In this document: piece by piece, positions 27,507 to 36,446 of the stretch
Layout of the letters: each line of letters opens with the position of its first letter
How positions within the stretch are numbered: the first letter of the stretch is position 1
NCBI GenBank assembly: GCA_016466735.1
Contig: JAAOED010000002.1
Coordinates: forward strand, 62,001-126,000
Length of the DNA: 64,000 nt
Direction of reading: 5' to 3'
Origin: Weissella confusa
GTDB taxonomy: Bacteria > Bacillota > Bacilli > Lactobacillales > Lactobacillaceae
Program-made: the position numbers and the translations under genes
Notes under the pieces: generated by a model
What the model saw: the letters and a program-made list of their open reading frames with translations, nothing else
What the model was told of the DNA's origin: nothing
Database searches by the model: none

Positions 27507-27507
27507 A

Positions 27508-27981
27508 TTACTTCGCTGCAGCAATCTTCTCATCGAAGTTCAGTGTCAACAAACCTAAATCAATCAATGATTCGATTTGATCTTCGTTCGCTTCGCCCGG
27601 GAACTTTGCTTCTAATTCATTTTGGTACGTGTCTACATAAGTATCTTCAAACGCATCACGGATGTCTTCAGCTGAACCCGTTTGAATAATGCCCCCCTTT
27701 TGATCAGCAATAAACTTGTCCAAGTCACTCTTCAAGCGATCAACAACTTCTTGTTCTGATGGCAAGGCCACTGACGTTGCCGTTCCAGAAGTAGTCGACG
27801 ATGATACGCCAGAACTTGTTGATGAAGACTTTGCGATTGATTCTGAATACGAACGTGCAACACTCGACTCATATTGACGTTCAAACTTTTCCTCTTGATG
27901 CTCGTTGTACACATTCATACCAACCGCCCCCAAGATTAGCGCTACAATCGCCACTACACCACCGATACCCCACTTCTTCAT
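27508..27981 (-). CDS. Membrane-anchored protein of unknown function
   Basis: 157 residues from ATG 27981 (MKKWGIGGVVAIVALILGAV), chosen because AAGGAG lies 7 nt upstream; the longer frame to 28041 has no such site. Structure: one N-terminal transmembrane helix or uncleaved signal (5-24), a coiled-coil-like stretch (EHQEEKFERQYESS), a Ser/Thr-rich linker (about 45-72), and a helical acidic domain (EQEVVDRLKSDLDKFIADQ.., FEDTYVDTYQNELEAKF). No known family recognised. Divergent from the tRNA-Lys cluster with a shared bidirectional terminator. Confidence 0.8.
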   Translation of the reverse strand: MKKWGIGGVVAIVALILGAVGMNVYNEHQEEKFERQYESSVARSYSESIAKSSSTSSGVSSSTTSGTATSVALPSEQEVVDRLKSDLDKFIADQKGGIIQTGSAEDIRDAFEDTYVDTYQNELEAKFPGEANEDQIESLIDLGLLTLNFDEKIAAAK

Positions 27982-28049
27982 AAGTACGCTCCTTTCCCAT
28001 GTTTGCCCTAGAATACCGCACAAACGTGTCAGAAAAGCCATGAAAGCAT

Positions 28050-28087
28050 AAAAAAAGAGTGAACCAGCAATGCTGATTCACTCTTTT
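28050..28087 (-). terminator. Terminator of the rpsF-ssb-rpsR operon
   Basis: AAAAGAGTGAATCAGCA / TGCTGGTTCACTCTTTTTTT on the minus strand; 28 bp after the rpsR stop. Confidence 0.92.
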
Positions 28088-28114
28088 AAAGGTTGTTACT
28101 AAAAGCGTATGCTA

Positions 28115-28357
28115 TTAGTCTTCTGCAACGAATGGCAAAAGACCCATAACACGTGCACGCTTGATAGCAGTCGTCACCTTACGTTGGTTCTTAGCAGACG
28201 TACCCGTCACACGACGAGGCAAGATCTTACCGCGTTCTGAGATGAAACGCTCCAACAATTCAGTGTCCTTGTAATCCACGTATTCGATGTGGTTGGCTGC
28301 GATAAAGTCAACCTTACGACGACGGCGAGGGCCGCCACCACGACGTTGTTGTGCCAT
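28115..28357 (-). CDS. rpsR: Ribosomal protein bS18
   Basis: 80 residues, full length. Basic N-terminus ([13 protein letters not shown]) and the conserved core [31 protein letters not shown].. identify S18 of the small subunit, which pairs with S6. AGGAGG upstream. Third gene of the operon, 51 bp after ssb. Confidence 0.98.
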   Translation of the reverse strand: MAQQRRGGGPRRRRKVDFIAANHIEYVDYKDTELLERFISERGKILPRRVTGTSAKNQRKVTTAIKRARVMGLLPFVAED

Positions 28358-28408
28358 GATTAATTCCTCCTGATAGACTTATGTCGTTAGACAATTAGAT
28401 ATATCAAC

Positions 28409-28960
28409 TTAGAATGGTAGATCATCGTCAGAGATATCAACCTCTTGACCACCACCGAAAGGATCATTTGATGGTTGTGAAGGTTGGTTACCGCCAAACA
28501 CGTTGCCATTTGATGATGATGAACCACCGAATGGGTTTTGTGCTGGTGCAGCATTGAAGCCGCCTTGGTTGCCACCTTGTTGACCACCGCCGAAGTTGCT
28601 GCTTGCACCACCGTTTTGTGAACGGCGTTGTTCGCTTTCAGCTCGACTCTCCAACAATGAGAAGTTATCAACGACAACTTCCGTTACATAAACACGTTGA
28701 CCTTGTTGGTTCTCGTAGTTACGAGTTTGCAAGCGACCTTCAACCGCCACCAATGACCCCTTAGAGGTAAAGTTAGCAAAGTTTTCAGCCGACTTACGCC
28801 AGATAACGGCGTTAATAAAGTCGGTCTCACGCTCACCATTAGCGTTAGTAAACTGACGGTTAACAGCTAGTGAGAAAGTTCCGACAGCAGCACCTGAAGT
28901 CGTGTAACGCAATTCAACGTCACGCGTCAAGCGACCAACCAGAACAACACGATTAATCAT
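28409..28960 (-). CDS. ssb: Single-stranded DNA-binding protein
   Basis: 183 residues. N-terminal OB fold ([20 protein letters not shown].., [33 protein letters not shown]), then a Gly/Asn/Gln-rich disordered linker (about 110-170) and the C-terminal acidic tip DISDDDLPF that recruits repair and replication partners. Located between rpsF and rpsR, the standard arrangement in Firmicutes. GGAGA lies 7 nt before the ATG. Confidence 0.98.
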   Translation of the reverse strand: MINRVVLVGRLTRDVELRYTTSGAAVGTFSLAVNRQFTNANGERETDFINAVIWRKSAENFANFTSKGSLVAVEGRLQTRNYENQQGQRVYVTEVVVDNFSLLESRAESEQRRSQNGGASSNFGGGQQGGNQGGFNAAPAQNPFGGSSSSNGNVFGGNQPSQPSNDPFGGGQEVDISDDDLPF

Positions 28961-29037
28961 ATGGAAAGTCTCCTTTCAATCGGTCTTAATGACCTGCAAC
29001 TAAGTTAATAAAAAATGTTAGACAATTAAGCTAACAA

Positions 29038-29337
29038 TTACTCAGCTGATGCAAAGTCGCGCTTTACAACCATGTGACGCAAGATATCTTGTGAGATCTT
29101 TGCCAAACGATCAAATTCGTTGATGGCTGCGTCATCTTCTGCAGTAAAGTTAACGATGTGGTAAGTACCCTCACGGTAACCTGCAATTTCGTATGCAAAA
29201 CGACGTGATGACCAGTCCTTAGACTCTGCCACCGTTGCACCGTTGTCCGCCAAGATCTTGTCGAAACGCTCAACCAATGCCTTCTTAGCATCAGCGTCCA
29301 TGTCAGGGCGAATGATGTACGTCAATTCGTATGCCAT
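29038..29337 (-). CDS. rpsF: Ribosomal protein bS6
   Basis: 99 residues: [21 protein letters not shown].. with the [21 protein letters not shown] core and a C-terminal [13 protein letters not shown]6 binds S18 and 16S rRNA helix 23. First gene of the operon; GGAGGAAG lies about 5 nt before the ATG. The 5' leader contains a short C/G-rich hairpin compatible with S6-S18 feedback binding (next entry). Confidence 0.98.
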   Translation of the reverse strand: MAYELTYIIRPDMDADAKKALVERFDKILADNGATVAESKDWSSRRFAYEIAGYREGTYHIVNFTAEDDAAINEFDRLAKISQDILRHMVVKRDFASAE

Positions 29338-29424
29338 AATAACTTCCTCCTTTTGGTCTATGGCCGACTTCCTGCCGGCAAGGAGAGCTGTTGAAATTTA
29401 ATTCAACATAACTCACAAGAACTA
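29338..29424 (-). promoter_or_regulatory. rpsF leader, possible S6-S18 binding element
   Basis: The leader carries CCTTGCCGGCAGGAAG and TCGGCC just ahead of the ribosome binding site. In many bacteria the rpsF leader has a hairpin with exposed CCG that mimics 16S rRNA and binds the S6-S18 complex to repress translation. The layout fits, but the exact consensus was not checked. Confidence 0.45.
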
Positions 29425-29453
29425 AGTTTACACGCGATACAAACGTTTTGCAA
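29425..29453 (-). promoter_or_regulatory. rpsF operon promoter
   Basis: TTGCAA (29453-29448), 17 bp, TAAACT (29430-29425). Confidence 0.8.
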
Positions 29454-29543
29454 GTGAAATATCCATTACAAATTCACGTCATACCGCGTGTCATACGCTT
29501 TCATGCTGATAAAACCTACAAACTAATTCGCTTGATAAATAGC

Positions 29544-29569
29544 AAAAAAGCACGACTTTCATCGTGCTT
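29544..29569 (-). terminator. Terminator of the nucleoside hydrolase gene
   Basis: AAGCACGA-TGAAAG-TCGTGCTT followed by TTTT on the minus strand. Confidence 0.88.
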
Positions 29570-29576
29570 AGTTAGC

Positions 29577-30521
29577 TTACTTAAACAATGCAGCCGTGTA
29601 GTTCATGAAGCGCTCCAAGTAGAACGGCTCATCAACGGCAACAGCAGCAAAGTTATTCTTGTGTGGATCACGCAAACGAGATGGGTCACCAATCGTGCGA
29701 CCATCTTCCGGCGTTACCATCATGTTTAGTGGCAACAACGTTACCAAATTTGGGTCAACCGCAACACCAACAGCTAGTGGATCGTGCAATGCAGCCCCAG
29801 CCTTGTTGATATCCAAGTTGTAGTAAGCGTCAATGTAGTAATCGAAAATATCGGCGAAGACGCGGCCCTTTTCCGTTCCCAAATCACGCCATACTTGCGT
29901 TTCCTTCTTCGTCAACAACGTTTGCAACGTGACATCCAAGCCAACCATCACAAGGTGCTTAGCGTGCTTAAAGACATAGTCAGCTGCTTCTGGGTCTTGG
30001 TTGATATTCGCCTCAGTATATGGCGTAACGTTTCCAGGCACAACAAGCGCCCCACCCATCAACGTTACATTACCAATCAAGTTTTCAATTTCAGGATCCT
30101 TTTGGTAAGCCTCAGCCAAGTTAGTCAAAGGACCAGTTGGCACAATCACCAAATCATCAGCATACTTGTGAGCAGCTTCAATGATGAAGTCAACTGCAGT
30201 TTGCTCTTCAACTGAGCGACTTGGCGTTGGCAATTCAACATCCCCGATACCATTCTTACCGTGGATATCCATTGACACTTGCATCGTTTCAAAGTTATCA
30301 GTCGTTGATGAGTGTGCAGCCCCGATAAATACTGGCACATCTTCGCGTCCCAACAACTCAAGCAACTTCAACGTGTTCTCACCCGCCGTGTTAACTTGCG
30401 TGTTACCAAATGATGAAACAACCCCAATCAAATCTGAATCTGGCGTTGCCAAAGCGTATGCCAACGCCAAAGCGTCATCAACACCAGTGTCCAAATCCAA
30501 AATCATCATCTTCTTTGCCAT
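29577..30521 (-). CDS. Inosine/uridine-preferring nucleoside hydrolase
   Basis: 314 residues. The Ca-binding cluster DLDTGVDDALALAYAL near the N-terminus is the hallmark of the IUNH family, which splits ribonucleosides into ribose and base for salvage. Further active-site elements are VPTGPLTNLAEA, MGGALVVPGNVTPYTEANINQDPEAA (Asn/Glu pair) and the C-terminal HDPLAVGVAVDP. AAGGGA lies 7-8 nt before the ATG. It sits downstream of prs, fitting a nucleoside salvage theme, but a hairpin with a T-run separates the two. Base preference cannot be read from sequence. Confidence 0.94.
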   Translation of the reverse strand: MAKKMMILDLDTGVDDALALAYALATPDSDLIGVVSSFGNTQVNTAGENTLKLLELLGREDVPVFIGAAHSSTTDNFETMQVSMDIHGKNGIGDVELPTPSRSVEEQTAVDFIIEAAHKYADDLVIVPTGPLTNLAEAYQKDPEIENLIGNVTLMGGALVVPGNVTPYTEANINQDPEAADYVFKHAKHLVMVGLDVTLQTLLTKKETQVWRDLGTEKGRVFADIFDYYIDAYYNLDINKAGAALHDPLAVGVAVDPNLVTLLPLNMMVTPEDGRTIGDPSRLRDPHKNNFAAVAVDEPFYLERFMNYTAALFK

Positions 30522-30542
30522 TAGAATATCCCTTCTTTATAG

Positions 30543-30581
30543 AAAAAGCACTGCCCTAAATTAGTATTAGAACAATGCTTT
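30543..30581 (-). terminator. Terminator of prs
   Basis: AAAGCATTG and CAGTGCTTT arms with one mismatch, long AT loop, then TTTC on the minus strand. Confidence 0.65.
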
Positions 30582-30597
30582 AAAAACTCAAATTCTG

Positions 30598-31584
30598 TTA
30601 GTCGACCGTGCGGTGGAAACGGTTCTTGAACAATGGAGATACCGCTTGGTTCTCATTGATACGCTTAATCGCTTCACCAATCAATTCTGCAGTCGTCACT
30701 TGCACCAACTTAGGGAACTTCTTCTCTTCAGGCAAGTTAATTGAGTCAGTTACGATAACCTTCTCAAAGACTGAGTTTTGCAAGTTGTCGACAGCCGGCC
30801 CTGAGAATACCGCGTGTGTTGCCACAACGTAGACTTCAGCAGCCCCTTCATCCTTCAACTTTTGTGCACCTTGTGAAATAGTTCCACCAGTGTCAATCAT
30901 GTCATCAATCATGATTGCGCGCTTACCCTTAACATCACCGATGATGTTCATGATTTGCGCCACGTTCGCCTTAGGACGACGCTTATCAATAATTGCGATA
31001 GGCTCTTGTGAACCCAACAATTCAGCCAATGCACGTGCACGTGTTACACCACCGTGATCAGGTGACACAACAACTGTGTTGTCATCAGCAATACCAGACG
31101 TGATTAGGTAGTCGGCCAACAAAGGCGCACCCATCATGTGGTCAACAGGAATGTCAAAGAATCCTTGGATTTGCGCAGCGTGCAAGTCCAAAACCAAGAC
31201 ACGTGTTGCACCAACCATCTCAAGCATGTTGGCTACCAACTTAGCTGAGATAGGTTCGCGTGAACGAGCCTTACGATCTTGACGGGCATAGCCATAGTAA
31301 GGCATAACCACGTTGATTGACTTTGCACTTGCACGGCGCAAAGCGTCAATCATAATCATCAACTCCATCAAACTATCGTTAACGGGTGCTGACGTTGGTT
31401 GGATAACGTACACGTTATCACCACGTACTGACTCTTCGATGTTGATTTGGATTTCACCGTCACTAAATCGTGCAATGTTAATTTGTGACAATTCCACGCC
31501 AATTGAAGCGGCAATCTTTTCTGCCAAAGGCTGATTGCTGCTCAATGAAAAAATCTTCAAATGCGGATCCGCATAAGTCGCCAT
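30598..31584 (-). CDS. prs: Ribose-phosphate pyrophosphokinase
   Basis: 328 residues from ATG 31584, with GGAGG 5 nt upstream; the longer frame to 31602 starts inside that site. It makes PRPP from ribose 5-phosphate and ATP. Motifs: [16 protein letters not shown], the flexible-loop region [30 protein letters not shown], and the PRPP-binding [10 protein letters not shown] and [12 protein letters not shown]. It follows glmU, a common order in Firmicutes, but with a terminator and its own promoter (31635-31663) between them. Confidence 0.97.
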   Translation of the reverse strand: MATYADPHLKIFSLSSNQPLAEKIAASIGVELSQINIARFSDGEIQINIEESVRGDNVYVIQPTSAPVNDSLMELMIMIDALRRASAKSINVVMPYYGYARQDRKARSREPISAKLVANMLEMVGATRVLVLDLHAAQIQGFFDIPVDHMMGAPLLADYLITSGIADDNTVVVSPDHGGVTRARALAELLGSQEPIAIIDKRRPKANVAQIMNIIGDVKGKRAIMIDDMIDTGGTISQGAQKLKDEGAAEVYVVATHAVFSGPAVDNLQNSVFEKVIVTDSINLPEEKKFPKLVQVTTAELIGEAIKRINENQAVSPLFKNRFHRTVD

Positions 31585-31634
31585 GTTGTCCTCCATAGAC
31601 ACATCACTGTGTTCCTCAAGTGTTCAATAGTTAC

Positions 31635-31663
31635 ATTGTACAGTTTTTTTACATATTCTTCAA
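31635..31663 (-). promoter_or_regulatory. prs promoter
   Basis: TTGAAG (31663-31658), 17 bp, TACAAT (31640-31635). Confidence 0.75.
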
Positions 31664-31720
31664 CGAATACGCCGTGCAGTTTTCCGAACACTTTCATATT
31701 CTCTTCAAAGTTCGTTAACG

Positions 31721-31753
31721 AAAAAAGCGACACCACAAACATGGCATCGCTTT
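31721..31753 (-). terminator. Terminator of glmU
   Basis: AAAGCGATGCCA / TGGTGTCGCTTT with a short loop and TTTTTT; 9 bp after the glmU stop. Confidence 0.88.
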
Positions 31754-31762
31754 CATTAATCA

Positions 31763-33202
31763 TTACTTATTTTCAAAAAAGGCATCCCAAGCAGCCTTTG
31801 CATCGCGCTTTGCTGATTCAGTATCATCAAACTTTTCATGCAATGGTGTACGGTTCCAGAAATCATACTTCGTCACTTGACGCGTACGAGCGATTCCCAT
31901 GGCGTGCGTTGGCACATCATCCGTAATCGTTGAACCGGCAGCGATAAAGGCTTCGCTACCAATATTAACTGGGCCAACAATCTTAGAGTTTGAACCGATA
32001 AAGGCACGGTCGCCAACGTTTGAGTGCCACTTGTGCAAACCATCGTAGTTAACGAAGATTGACCCGGCCCCGATGTTAACATCCTTACCAATCGTGGCGT
32101 CACCAAGGTATGACAAGTGGCCCATCTTCGAACCCTTACCCAAGTGGGCCTTCTTAACCTCAGTAAAGTTACCGGCGTGCGCTTCAACATCCAAGTAAGC
32201 AGCTGGACGCAAGTGAGCAAACGGACCAACCGTTGCACGCTCGCGAATTTCAGCTTCTTCAAAGTGTGAAGCGTCCACTTGTGCACCGTCAGCCACAATT
32301 GAATCAACCAAACGTGAGCCCGTCGTAATCAAAACGTTAGAACCAATTTGCGTCTTACCCTTCAAGTAAACGTTAGGCTCAATAACAGTATCGTTACCAA
32401 TCGTAACATCGACATCAATGTACGTATTTGCTGGGTCAATCAACGTCACACCATTGCGCATATGCATTTCATTGACGCGGTCGCGCAAAACCTTGTTTGC
32501 GCGGGCCAAAGCAACACGGTCGTTAACACCCATTGATTCATCAAAGTCATCCATCACAAACGCCCCAACCGTGTGGCCTTCGTTACGCAAAATCTCCAAC
32601 GTATCTGGCAAATAGTATTCACCTTGTGCATTGTCATTCGTCACTTGCTTCAAGCTACTGAACAACAATTGGTTATCAAACACATAAACACCTGTGTTAA
32701 TTTCATTTACGGCTGCTTCTTCTGGTGTTGCATCCTTTTGCTCAACGATGCGGACAACATTACCGTTTTCATCACGAATAATGCGACCGTATCCAGTTGG
32801 ATCAGGCGCAATTGCAGTCAAAACGGTCACTGCGTTCCCTGATTGCTCGTGGAAATCAAACAACTTATTAAACGTATCAACCGTAAACAAAGGCGCATCC
32901 CCAGAACCAATCAACGTCATTCCTTCGGCATCACCAAGTTGTGGCTCAGCCATTTGAATAGCGTGGCCTGTTCCCAGTTGCTCTGCTTGCAAGGCAAACT
33001 CTGAACGACCAGCCAATGCAGCTTCAACGCGTTCAGCACCGTGGCCAACCACCGTAACAATCTTCTCAGCGCCCGCCGCTTGAGACGTTTCCAAAACCAT
33101 CTCAACCATTGGCTTACCGCCGACTTCGTGTAGCACCTTAGGTAGGTCAGACTTCATACGAGTCCCCTTACCAGCCGCTAAAATAATGACAAAACGTTGC
33201 AT
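31763..33202 (-). CDS. glmU: Bifunctional GlmU (GlcN-1-P acetyltransferase / UDP-GlcNAc pyrophosphorylase)
   Basis: 479 residues. The N-terminal uridyltransferase domain has LAAGKGTRMKSDLPKVLHEVGGKPM and later GSGDAPLF. The C-terminal left-handed beta helix is built of hexapeptide repeats (DVDVTIGNDTVIEPNVYLKG.., IGKDVNIGAGSIFVNYDG) with the acetyltransferase catalytic region FVNYDGLHKWHSNVGDRAFIGSNS. It supplies UDP-GlcNAc for the wall, the substrate of MurA in this window. It begins 23 bp after purR and is probably cotranscribed with it. GGAG lies just upstream of the ATG. Confidence 0.97.
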   Translation of the reverse strand: MQRFVIILAAGKGTRMKSDLPKVLHEVGGKPMVEMVLETSQAAGAEKIVTVVGHGAERVEAALAGRSEFALQAEQLGTGHAIQMAEPQLGDAEGMTLIGSGDAPLFTVDTFNKLFDFHEQSGNAVTVLTAIAPDPTGYGRIIRDENGNVVRIVEQKDATPEEAAVNEINTGVYVFDNQLLFSSLKQVTNDNAQGEYYLPDTLEILRNEGHTVGAFVMDDFDESMGVNDRVALARANKVLRDRVNEMHMRNGVTLIDPANTYIDVDVTIGNDTVIEPNVYLKGKTQIGSNVLITTGSRLVDSIVADGAQVDASHFEEAEIRERATVGPFAHLRPAAYLDVEAHAGNFTEVKKAHLGKGSKMGHLSYLGDATIGKDVNIGAGSIFVNYDGLHKWHSNVGDRAFIGSNSKIVGPVNIGSEAFIAAGSTITDDVPTHAMGIARTRQVTKYDFWNRTPLHEKFDDTESAKRDAKAAWDAFFENK

Positions 33203-33225
33203 CTATCTTTCTCCACAAATAAACT

Positions 33226-34080
33226 TTAATCAGCAGAAGTGGCGTCAGCAGGTGATCCACCACCGTAGATTTCTTCAGCGTAATTTCCAGGCTTCACCTT
33301 GATAATGCCATCATCCTTGTTCGTATCAACATGAACCAAAGACGTGTACTTATCAATAACGCGGTGTTCAACGCGGCCTTCAGCCACGACAGCAACACCA
33401 ACAACTTGACCTTCGAATTCCTTAACCAAAGAAGCCATCCCTCGAATTGTACCACCAGCCTTCATGAAGTCGTCGACAATAAGGACACGAGAGCCCATTG
33501 GCAACGAACGGCGTGACAACTCCATCTTCTCAAGACGTTGTGATTGACCAGTTACATAGTTAACTGACATCGTAGGTCCTTCAGTAACTTTGGTGTCGTT
33601 ACGGACAATCACAAATGGCACGTTCAACTTTTCAGCAACGGCTTGTGCAACTGGTACACCCTTCGTCGCAGCCGTCATAACCGCGTCGATTGGCTCGCGC
33701 AAGTATTGCGTGGCAATCAAACGACCGATGCGTTGCAAGAACCAAGGCTGTCCCAACAAATCTGACAAGTAAACATAACCACCAGGCAAGACACGCGTCT
33801 CGTCATCAATGGCGTTTACCAATGAAGCAACAAATTCTTCTGCTTCAGTTTCAAGCATGTATGGCGTAAAGCGCGCACCACCAGCGGCACCTGGAATCGT
33901 CTCCAAAAGACCAATTCCACGCTCCTGGAAAGTGCGCTTCAAAATCGTCAAGTCTTCAGAAATTGATGACTTGGCGCTTTCATATAATTCTGCAAATTGT
34001 GTCAAAGACACCAGCGTACGTGGGCGCTCCAACAAGTAGCGCGTCATATCGACCAAGCGATCACTGCGTCGTGTTTTCAT
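33226..34080 (-). CDS. purR: Pur operon regulator PurR
   Basis: 284 residues: an N-terminal winged helix (RRSDRLVDMTRYLLERPRTLVSLTQFAE..) joined to a PRTase-like domain with the PRPP loop VLIVDDFMKAGGTIRG. In Gram-positives PurR senses PRPP and acts at PurBoxes; it is a repressor in Bacillus and an activator in Lactococcus. PurBox-like CCGAACG sequences lie upstream of this gene (34095-34227), suggesting autoregulation. Downstream glmU starts 23 bp later. Confidence 0.96.
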   Translation of the reverse strand: MKTRRSDRLVDMTRYLLERPRTLVSLTQFAELYESAKSSISEDLTILKRTFQERGIGLLETIPGAAGGARFTPYMLETEAEEFVASLVNAIDDETRVLPGGYVYLSDLLGQPWFLQRIGRLIATQYLREPIDAVMTAATKGVPVAQAVAEKLNVPFVIVRNDTKVTEGPTMSVNYVTGQSQRLEKMELSRRSLPMGSRVLIVDDFMKAGGTIRGMASLVKEFEGQVVGVAVVAEGRVEHRVIDKYTSLVHVDTNKDDGIIKVKPGNYAEEIYGGGSPADATSAD

Positions 34081-34094
34081 ATCTCATTAAACCT

Positions 34095-34148
34095 CGAACG
34101 TTCGGTAATTTTTATTATTGTGAGTTAATTATAACACGTTCGTTCATG
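34095..34148. promoter_or_regulatory. PurBox-like sites and -10 box of purR
   Basis: ACCGAACGTTCG (minus, 34106-34095) and GAACGAACGTGT (minus, 34145-34134) flank a TATAAT (34133-34128). No good -35 box is present; the second PurBox takes its place, as at PurR-activated promoters in lactococci. Confidence 0.6.
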
Positions 34149-34184
34149 TAAAAACCTGAAAATAGGTTTAAAACCGAAATTACA

Positions 34185-34215
34185 AAAAAATCGCGTGGGT
34201 TTTCCACGTGATTTT
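34185..34215 (-). terminator. Terminator of the NUDIX gene
   Basis: AAATCACGTGG-AAAAC-CCACGCGATTT with one mismatch, then TTTT on the minus strand. Confidence 0.8.
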
Positions 34216-34227
34216 CGGACGTTCGGG
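34214..34227. promoter_or_regulatory. Additional PurBox-like sequence
   Basis: CCCGAACGTCCGAA (minus), similar to the CCGAACG core. It overlaps the NUDIX terminator stem, so it may be coincidental or a distal PurR site. Confidence 0.35.
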
Positions 34228-34251
34228 TTTTTAAGTTAATCGTTTAACTAA

Positions 34252-34725
34252 TTATTGCCAAGAAATCGTTCGTTCCTCACCATTAACTCGGGCACCTAAA
34301 GCCAATTCATTAATCTCAGGTTGATCAAACACCGGTAACATCTCAGCAAACGTATTTGGTAACACATAGCGGCCATCAAGTAGCTTTTCACGGGTTGTCC
34401 AGAAAATTTCACCCTCACGACCAGAATGAATCGTACCCGAATACTCAGTTGCCTTGTACAAAAAGACAATGTAACGCGCACCATTTTCTAGTGGCCATTC
34501 CTTAATCCCCATCAACTGTGGGTTCGCAATTTCCAAACCGGTTTCTTCACGTGCTTCACGAAAGACAGACTGCGTCACCGTCTCCCCGACTTCAACGTGA
34601 CCACCAGGAAACGTCACCCCCGGCCACTTTGGATTTTTACGATCCTCAACTAGTACCTCATGCGTCTCCGGATTTTCAATCATAATCATGTTCGTTAACT
34701 CAATCGGTGTGTATCGATCTGCCAT
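34252..34725 (-). CDS. NUDIX hydrolase (MutT-like)
   Basis: 157 residues from ATG 34725, with GGAG 9 nt upstream; the GTG two codons earlier is too close to that site. The Nudix box reads GGHVEVGETVTQSVFREAREETGL, a perfect Gx5Ex7REUXEEXGU match at about residues 40-62. Family reaction: hydrolysis of a nucleoside diphosphate linked to X. The 8-oxo-dGTPase branch is suggested by TPIELTNMIMIENPETHEVLVEDR and by the insertions, but substrate is not established. Own terminator; follows zwf. Confidence 0.92.
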   Translation of the reverse strand: MADRYTPIELTNMIMIENPETHEVLVEDRKNPKWPGVTFPGGHVEVGETVTQSVFREAREETGLEIANPQLMGIKEWPLENGARYIVFLYKATEYSGTIHSGREGEIFWTTREKLLDGRYVLPNTFAEMLPVFDQPEINELALGARVNGEERTISWQ

Positions 34726-34747
34726 TACCACTCACTCCTTTTTGTGA

Positions 34748-34786
34748 CAAAAACAGCCCAGCTGACAAACTGCCAACTGAGCTGTT
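34748..34786 (-). terminator. Terminator of zwf
   Basis: AACAGCTCAG / CTGGGCTGTT arms, followed by TTTTTG on the minus strand. Confidence 0.8.
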
Positions 34787-34807
34787 AAAAAATCGTTTTC
34801 TAGCGAA

Positions 34808-36271
34808 TTAGCCCTTGAAGACCCATTCGTTGCCATCCTTGGCCAACAAATCGTTTGATGCTTCTGGTCCCATTGAACCTGAAACATAGTTAGGGAATTG
34901 CTCACGCGTTGCATCCCAAGCTTCTTGGATTGCATCCACGAACTTCCAAGCAATCGCCACACCGTTCCAGTCAGCGAAGTTAGAACCGTTACCGTCCATA
35001 GCGTCATGAATCATGCGCTCGTATGGCTCTGGCGTCAACTTCTTGTCTTCGTCTGAAACCGTCCAGTTCAAGTTAACGACACGCGTCAAGAATTCTGACG
35101 TCACGTCTTTAGCGTTAATCTTGAACTCGATACCACCCTTTGGATCAATCAAAATCGTCAAAACAGGGTTTGCCAATTCAACGTCACCGCCGAAGATGTT
35201 CAAGCCCTTCTTGAAGACGACATCGACACGCGTTGACTTAGCGGCCAAACGCTTTCCTGAACGGATGTAGAATGGCACGCCTTCCCAACGATCCATCTCG
35301 AATTGCAACTTACCAGCCACAAACGTGTTGTTTTGTGAATCCGCTGGCACGTCCATTTCGTCCAAGTACTTCTTTTGTGTACCATCGGCTGATTCACCGT
35401 ATTGTCCACGCACGAAGTTCTCAGCAACCTCTTCACGGTTGTAAATCTTCAATGAGTTAAAGGCTGCGTTCTTAGCGGCACGGATATCAACGTCCTTAAA
35501 TGACGCTGGCTTTTCCATGGCCAACCAACCAACGATTTGCATCGTGTGGTTTTGAATCATATCACGCAAAGCACCGGCCGTATCGTAGTAACCGGCACGT
35601 TCCTCAACACCCAAAACTTCTGACAAAGTAACTTGGATGTTTTCGATGTAGTCCTTGTTCCATGCAGCGTCAAACAATGGGTTACCAAAGCGGACGGCAG
35701 CAATGTTTTGAACCATTTCCTTACCTAGGTAGTGGTCAATACGGAAGATTTGGGCATCATCAAAGGCTTCTGACAATTCGTTTTGCAAGTCCTCGGCAGT
35801 TCCAAATGATGTTCCAAATGGCTTTTCAATCATCAAACGGTTGTACTCACCGTTTTCAGTAATCAAACCTTCTGACTTCAAGTACTTAGCAACCGTTCCG
35901 AAGAAACGTGGGGCAACTGACATGTAGAAAATGCGGTTACCCTTCAAGCTGTACTTGGCGTCCAATTCGTTGTTCAAGTCCAACATAGCGGCATAACCGT
36001 TTGCATCAGTAATGTCTTGTTGGATGTAGTAGAAGTGAGAAATGAATTCTTCAGCATTTGCTTGATCTTCAACGAAGTCAGCAATTGATTCGCGAACCAT
36101 TTCGTGGAACTCTTCAGTCGTCAACTCTTGACGGGCCGTTCCGATAACGGCAAAGTGCTCTTGCAAGAAGCCCTTCTTAAACAAGTTGTACGTTGATGGG
36201 TACAACTTACGCTTAGCCAAGTCTCCAGTTCCACCGAAGAATGTCAACAATGTTGTAATTTCTGCAGGCAC
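34808..36271 (-). CDS. zwf: Glucose-6-phosphate 1-dehydrogenase
   Basis: 487 residues. Rossmann nucleotide-binding motif FFGGTGDLAKRKLYPSTYNL near the N-terminus; the substrate-binding signature RIDHYLGKEMVQN; further conserved QNHTMQIVGWLAMEKPASF and YIRSGKRLAAKSTRVDVVFK. First enzyme of the oxidative pentose-phosphate part of heterofermentative glucose catabolism; gnd, the third step, is in the same window (52.8-54.2 kb). TATAAT at 36372-36367 provides a -10; a TGTAA..TTACA palindrome lies 30 bp upstream of it. Monocistronic. Confidence 0.97.
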   Translation of the reverse strand: MPAEITTLLTFFGGTGDLAKRKLYPSTYNLFKKGFLQEHFAVIGTARQELTTEEFHEMVRESIADFVEDQANAEEFISHFYYIQQDITDANGYAAMLDLNNELDAKYSLKGNRIFYMSVAPRFFGTVAKYLKSEGLITENGEYNRLMIEKPFGTSFGTAEDLQNELSEAFDDAQIFRIDHYLGKEMVQNIAAVRFGNPLFDAAWNKDYIENIQVTLSEVLGVEERAGYYDTAGALRDMIQNHTMQIVGWLAMEKPASFKDVDIRAAKNAAFNSLKIYNREEVAENFVRGQYGESADGTQKKYLDEMDVPADSQNNTFVAGKLQFEMDRWEGVPFYIRSGKRLAAKSTRVDVVFKKGLNIFGGDVELANPVLTILIDPKGGIEFKINAKDVTSEFLTRVVNLNWTVSDEDKKLTPEPYERMIHDAMDGNGSNFADWNGVAIAWKFVDAIQEAWDATREQFPNYVSGSMGPEASNDLLAKDGNEWVFKG

Positions 36272-36366
36272 GATGAATGCTCCTTTACTCTCAAAAAATC
36301 GAAATAATCACTAGTTGTATAAGTTCAAATCAGTAACAGTATCTCACACTCTTACTCAATAACCAC

Positions 36367-36416
36367 ATTATAAACTTTTTTACAGCGTTTTGCCACAAAA
36401 ATGTAAAACGCTTACA
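36367..36416 (-). promoter_or_regulatory. zwf promoter region with palindrome
   Basis: TATAAT (36372-36367) with a poor -35, and the palindrome TGTAAAACGCTTACA (36402-36416) upstream. The palindrome resembles a catabolite-responsive element but the CG is off by one base, so the binding protein is uncertain. Confidence 0.45.
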
Positions 36417-36446
36417 TTAAAAACTTATGACATACAATTTATATGC

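Noticed and set aside
36402-36416. CcpA cre site upstream of zwf
   Set aside because: TGTAAAACGCTTACA is palindromic but the central CG is displaced by one base from the cre consensus on either strand.
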